The position numbers and the translations under genes are program-made. Shown here in pieces: positions 62,146 through 64,000 of a stretch of 64,000 nt of DNA. The stretch spans positions 1,550,001 to 1,614,000 of the forward strand of contig WOAB01000052.1 of the NCBI GenBank assembly GCA_027886185.1, read 5' to 3'. Position 1 is the stretch's first letter, and each line of letters opens with the position of its first letter. The stretch comes from Rheum nobile. Taxonomy: Eukaryota > Streptophyta > Magnoliopsida > Caryophyllales > Polygonaceae. The notes under the pieces were generated by a model, which was not told the DNA's origin, ran no database searches, and saw only the letters and a list, made by a program, of their open reading frames with translations.

Positions 62146-64000
62146 TGTAACACCCTCGACTTGTGTCGGTAGTGCCACACGCCAGTGACCTCAGACGTTA
62201 ATGTCCAAAGTCACCCTAGGCTTGAATCAGAACAATTAAGCTTAAATAAATACATAAATATTAAATAACGAAAGAATAATCAACGGAAGACTTTTTAAAT
62301 GGATAAAACCCAACCTTTTATTAAGATTCCTCTCGTAAAATGAGAAGGACGGTTTTACAACAAAGTATAATGACAACGGAAGACTTTTAAATTACAGCAG
62401 AAGACGCTTCAAAGTAGTCCTAATTACATGACTATGTTATACATTTATTTCAAATTAAACATACACGCCTTGGAAATATTATCTCTTAGAACGCAAACTT
62501 TGACTGCAAGCCTTCTCTTCAATTGGTTACTTCAATCGTCGGAGACCAACCTCTGATGTGCCGTATAGGACGGATGACACCAGCCAACCATGCAAGGAAT
62601 AAAATCCGATTGGTTAGTCTAATGAAAGACTATGCAAGGGTACAAGCAGAATGGTTCTGGTGATCATAACCGTTTACTATCATTGTCCCTCGAATAATAA
62701 CCGAAGGAACGATACATAACCCAAAACTTTCACGGAATGATAGAAGAAGATATGCATAGAAAAGAAGACTCCAACGGAATTGAGTCTTAAAGGAAATGTA
62801 TGTAATTGTTTGGGAACGTTAAGTTTTCACACAAGTTTATAAGAACGACCTTGATTATTTGGGTCCACGACCAACCTCACCGCATACTGCGAATCCAGAT
62901 TGGAAAGAGGACTTACTCTAACAAGAGTCTGGGCGGGTCCCACGTTGCACTTCTCGCCCGATGGTATATTAATTATGTGCGTAAACGCACTTATCATATT
63001 TACTTTCAAAACGTACATTCACGTTAAGGCTTTTAATTCATATCATCTCGATACGAAAGATATCTTTGGGATGAATCCCAAATGTTGGCACTAGCTAAGT
63101 GCACCACCACCTATATTCGGATAGGGGTAGGTCATGACCAAAAGCGTTAGGGCATTTAACCTCCTAACACAAAGTCATAAAGAAACGGCTAAATCTCGCA
63201 AGGAAATAGCGTTCATACGAATACTCATACTAAACTAGCATTTATATGTCCACACCAATGCACAACAAGTCCACACCAATTATAACTAGCACCCTATAAT
63301 AATAATATAAGGGTTATAACTAGCATGTATACAACCTAATAAAAAGGTTCACTTTACACATTATTTTACACACACAAGTTCCCAAACAACAATTAAGAAG
63401 ATTATTATCCCAACTTAATTAAGACAATAGATTAATTGTCAATTAAGAAAAACATGGAATAATATATCAAGAGCGAACCGCCACTTGCCTTAGTCTGAAC
63501 GAACGAAGAGTCGAGTTCGAGATCCGGAAACTTGAACTTGTGCAAGGCTGCCTACTAAAATTCCCATTGGAATTTATCACCATCCAGTAGGGTCGAATCC
63601 CAATCCGTACAACCGGCCATGGATACGAGCACAATCGAACCCGACAACGCATACAAGACGGGTTTTAAGATCAGAAACCCTAATTAGTTACGGTACGAAA
63701 AGACGAAATAAAATGAAGGAAAAAGGCAGTGCCGCGATCGCGGTTTGCATAGCCGTGATCGCGGCTTTGCTGGGTAAAACCGCGCCCGCGGTTCCCTGCC
63801 TAGCCGAGATCACGGGCCTCTGCCCAGCCGCGATCGCGGTAGATGAAGCCGCGATCGCGAGATTCCATTCTGACACGAGCTTAAAACAAACTTCGGAGCC
63901 TTACCGACGATGACGAGGCACGGATCTTCGCTTTCTGGGCACTTGCGCACAACCACCACTCCAGGAACTTTACAACGGCGACGACAACCCCGACGACAAA
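62146..64000 (-). repeat. 5' LTR of large element, truncated by window end
   Basis: Begins TGTAACACCC and matches 48322-50200 throughout. Its palindrome array is at 63730-63862. Confidence 0.88.

Larger units (their letters stand above)
48322..64000 (-). mobile_element. Large gag-only LTR element (LARD-like), interrupted and running off the window
   Basis: The left (3') LTR is 48322-50474 plus 58105-58361, TGTAACACCC..TATTACA, about 2.4 kb once the nested element is removed. The right (5') LTR begins at 62146 and is cut by the window end. On the minus strand TGGTATCAGAGC (62130-62141) is an exact initiator-Met primer-binding site, and TTAAGGGGGTAAT next to the left LTR is the purine tract. 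The 3.8-kb interior holds a decayed gag and otherwise non-coding AT-rich DNA. No pol is found. Confidence 0.85.

Overview
The window is plant nuclear DNA. The evidence is spliced genes with GT..AG introns, a CrRLK1L-type receptor kinase, a RALF peptide precursor, plant-type transposable elements (Mutator-like with FAR1-like/OTU/plant-mobile-domain modules, Ty3/gypsy chromovirus, hAT, PIF/Harbinger, Helitron, LINE and SINE) and AT-rich intergenic DNA. I infer a flowering plant, probably a eudicot, but I cannot name the species. Host genes are a small minority. Most of the 64 kb is nested, decayed mobile DNA, so the setting looks like gene-poor chromatin between two signalling genes.

Layout. 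1-5.0 kb: a decayed minus-strand gypsy gag piece, two related candidate LTRs (1140-2136, 4051-4957) and a tRNA-derived SINE with a perfect 17-bp target duplication (3350-3627). 5.09-8.50 kb: a complete gag-only LTR retrotransposon with two 678-bp LTRs and target duplication ATATG. 8.83-12.05 kb: an intact two-exon FERONIA-like receptor kinase on the minus strand. 12.59-24.75 kb: a 12.2-kb Mutator-like element. It carries a five-exon transposase fused to an OTU-like domain (+), a GRF zinc-finger gene (-), several minisatellites, 1.5 kb of AT-rich satellite built on a 12-bp palindrome, a five-exon plant-mobile-domain gene (-) and a duplicated Gly/Ala-rich ORF. Its insertion is confirmed by a 9-bp (8/9) target duplication and by an inverted, related unoccupied site at 27.5-27.75 kb. 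25.26-26.06 kb: a hAT-type MITE. 26.3-27.5 kb: the 3' end of a LINE.

28.3-35 kb: CRM-like gypsy sequence in a shared-LTR arrangement. Its gag-protease ORF is fused to the extreme C-terminus of pol, with the reverse transcriptase, RNase H and most of the integrase missing. 37.83-38.64 kb: a PIF/Harbinger-type element. 38.84-39.22 kb: a RALF-like peptide gene with a TATA box. 39.36-40.71 kb: two Helitrons in inverted orientation. 41.69-44.33 kb: a small non-autonomous gypsy element (ATGCT duplication) inserted in FAR1/MULE-type repeat DNA, whose decayed coding part is at 45.6-47.3 kb. 48.32 kb to the window end: a large gag-only LTR element with 2.4-kb LTRs. One LTR is interrupted by a 7.63-kb CRM-like element (50475-58104; CCATT duplication; 655-bp LTRs) that still shows gag, protease, RT, RNase H and integrase, with several frameshifts and stops.

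The two host genes belong to families that act together elsewhere (RALF peptides are ligands of FERONIA-type receptors) and lie about 27 kb apart, separated almost entirely by mobile DNA. The main candidate for a poorly described system is the 12.2-kb Mutator-like element, with its set of accessory genes, its palindromic GCGTAC subterminal motifs and its internal palindrome satellite. A second cross-cutting signal is arrays of GC-rich palindromes (CCGCGATCGCGG, GCACGGACCGTGC) inside LTRs of unrelated elements and in a minisatellite of the Mutator-like element.
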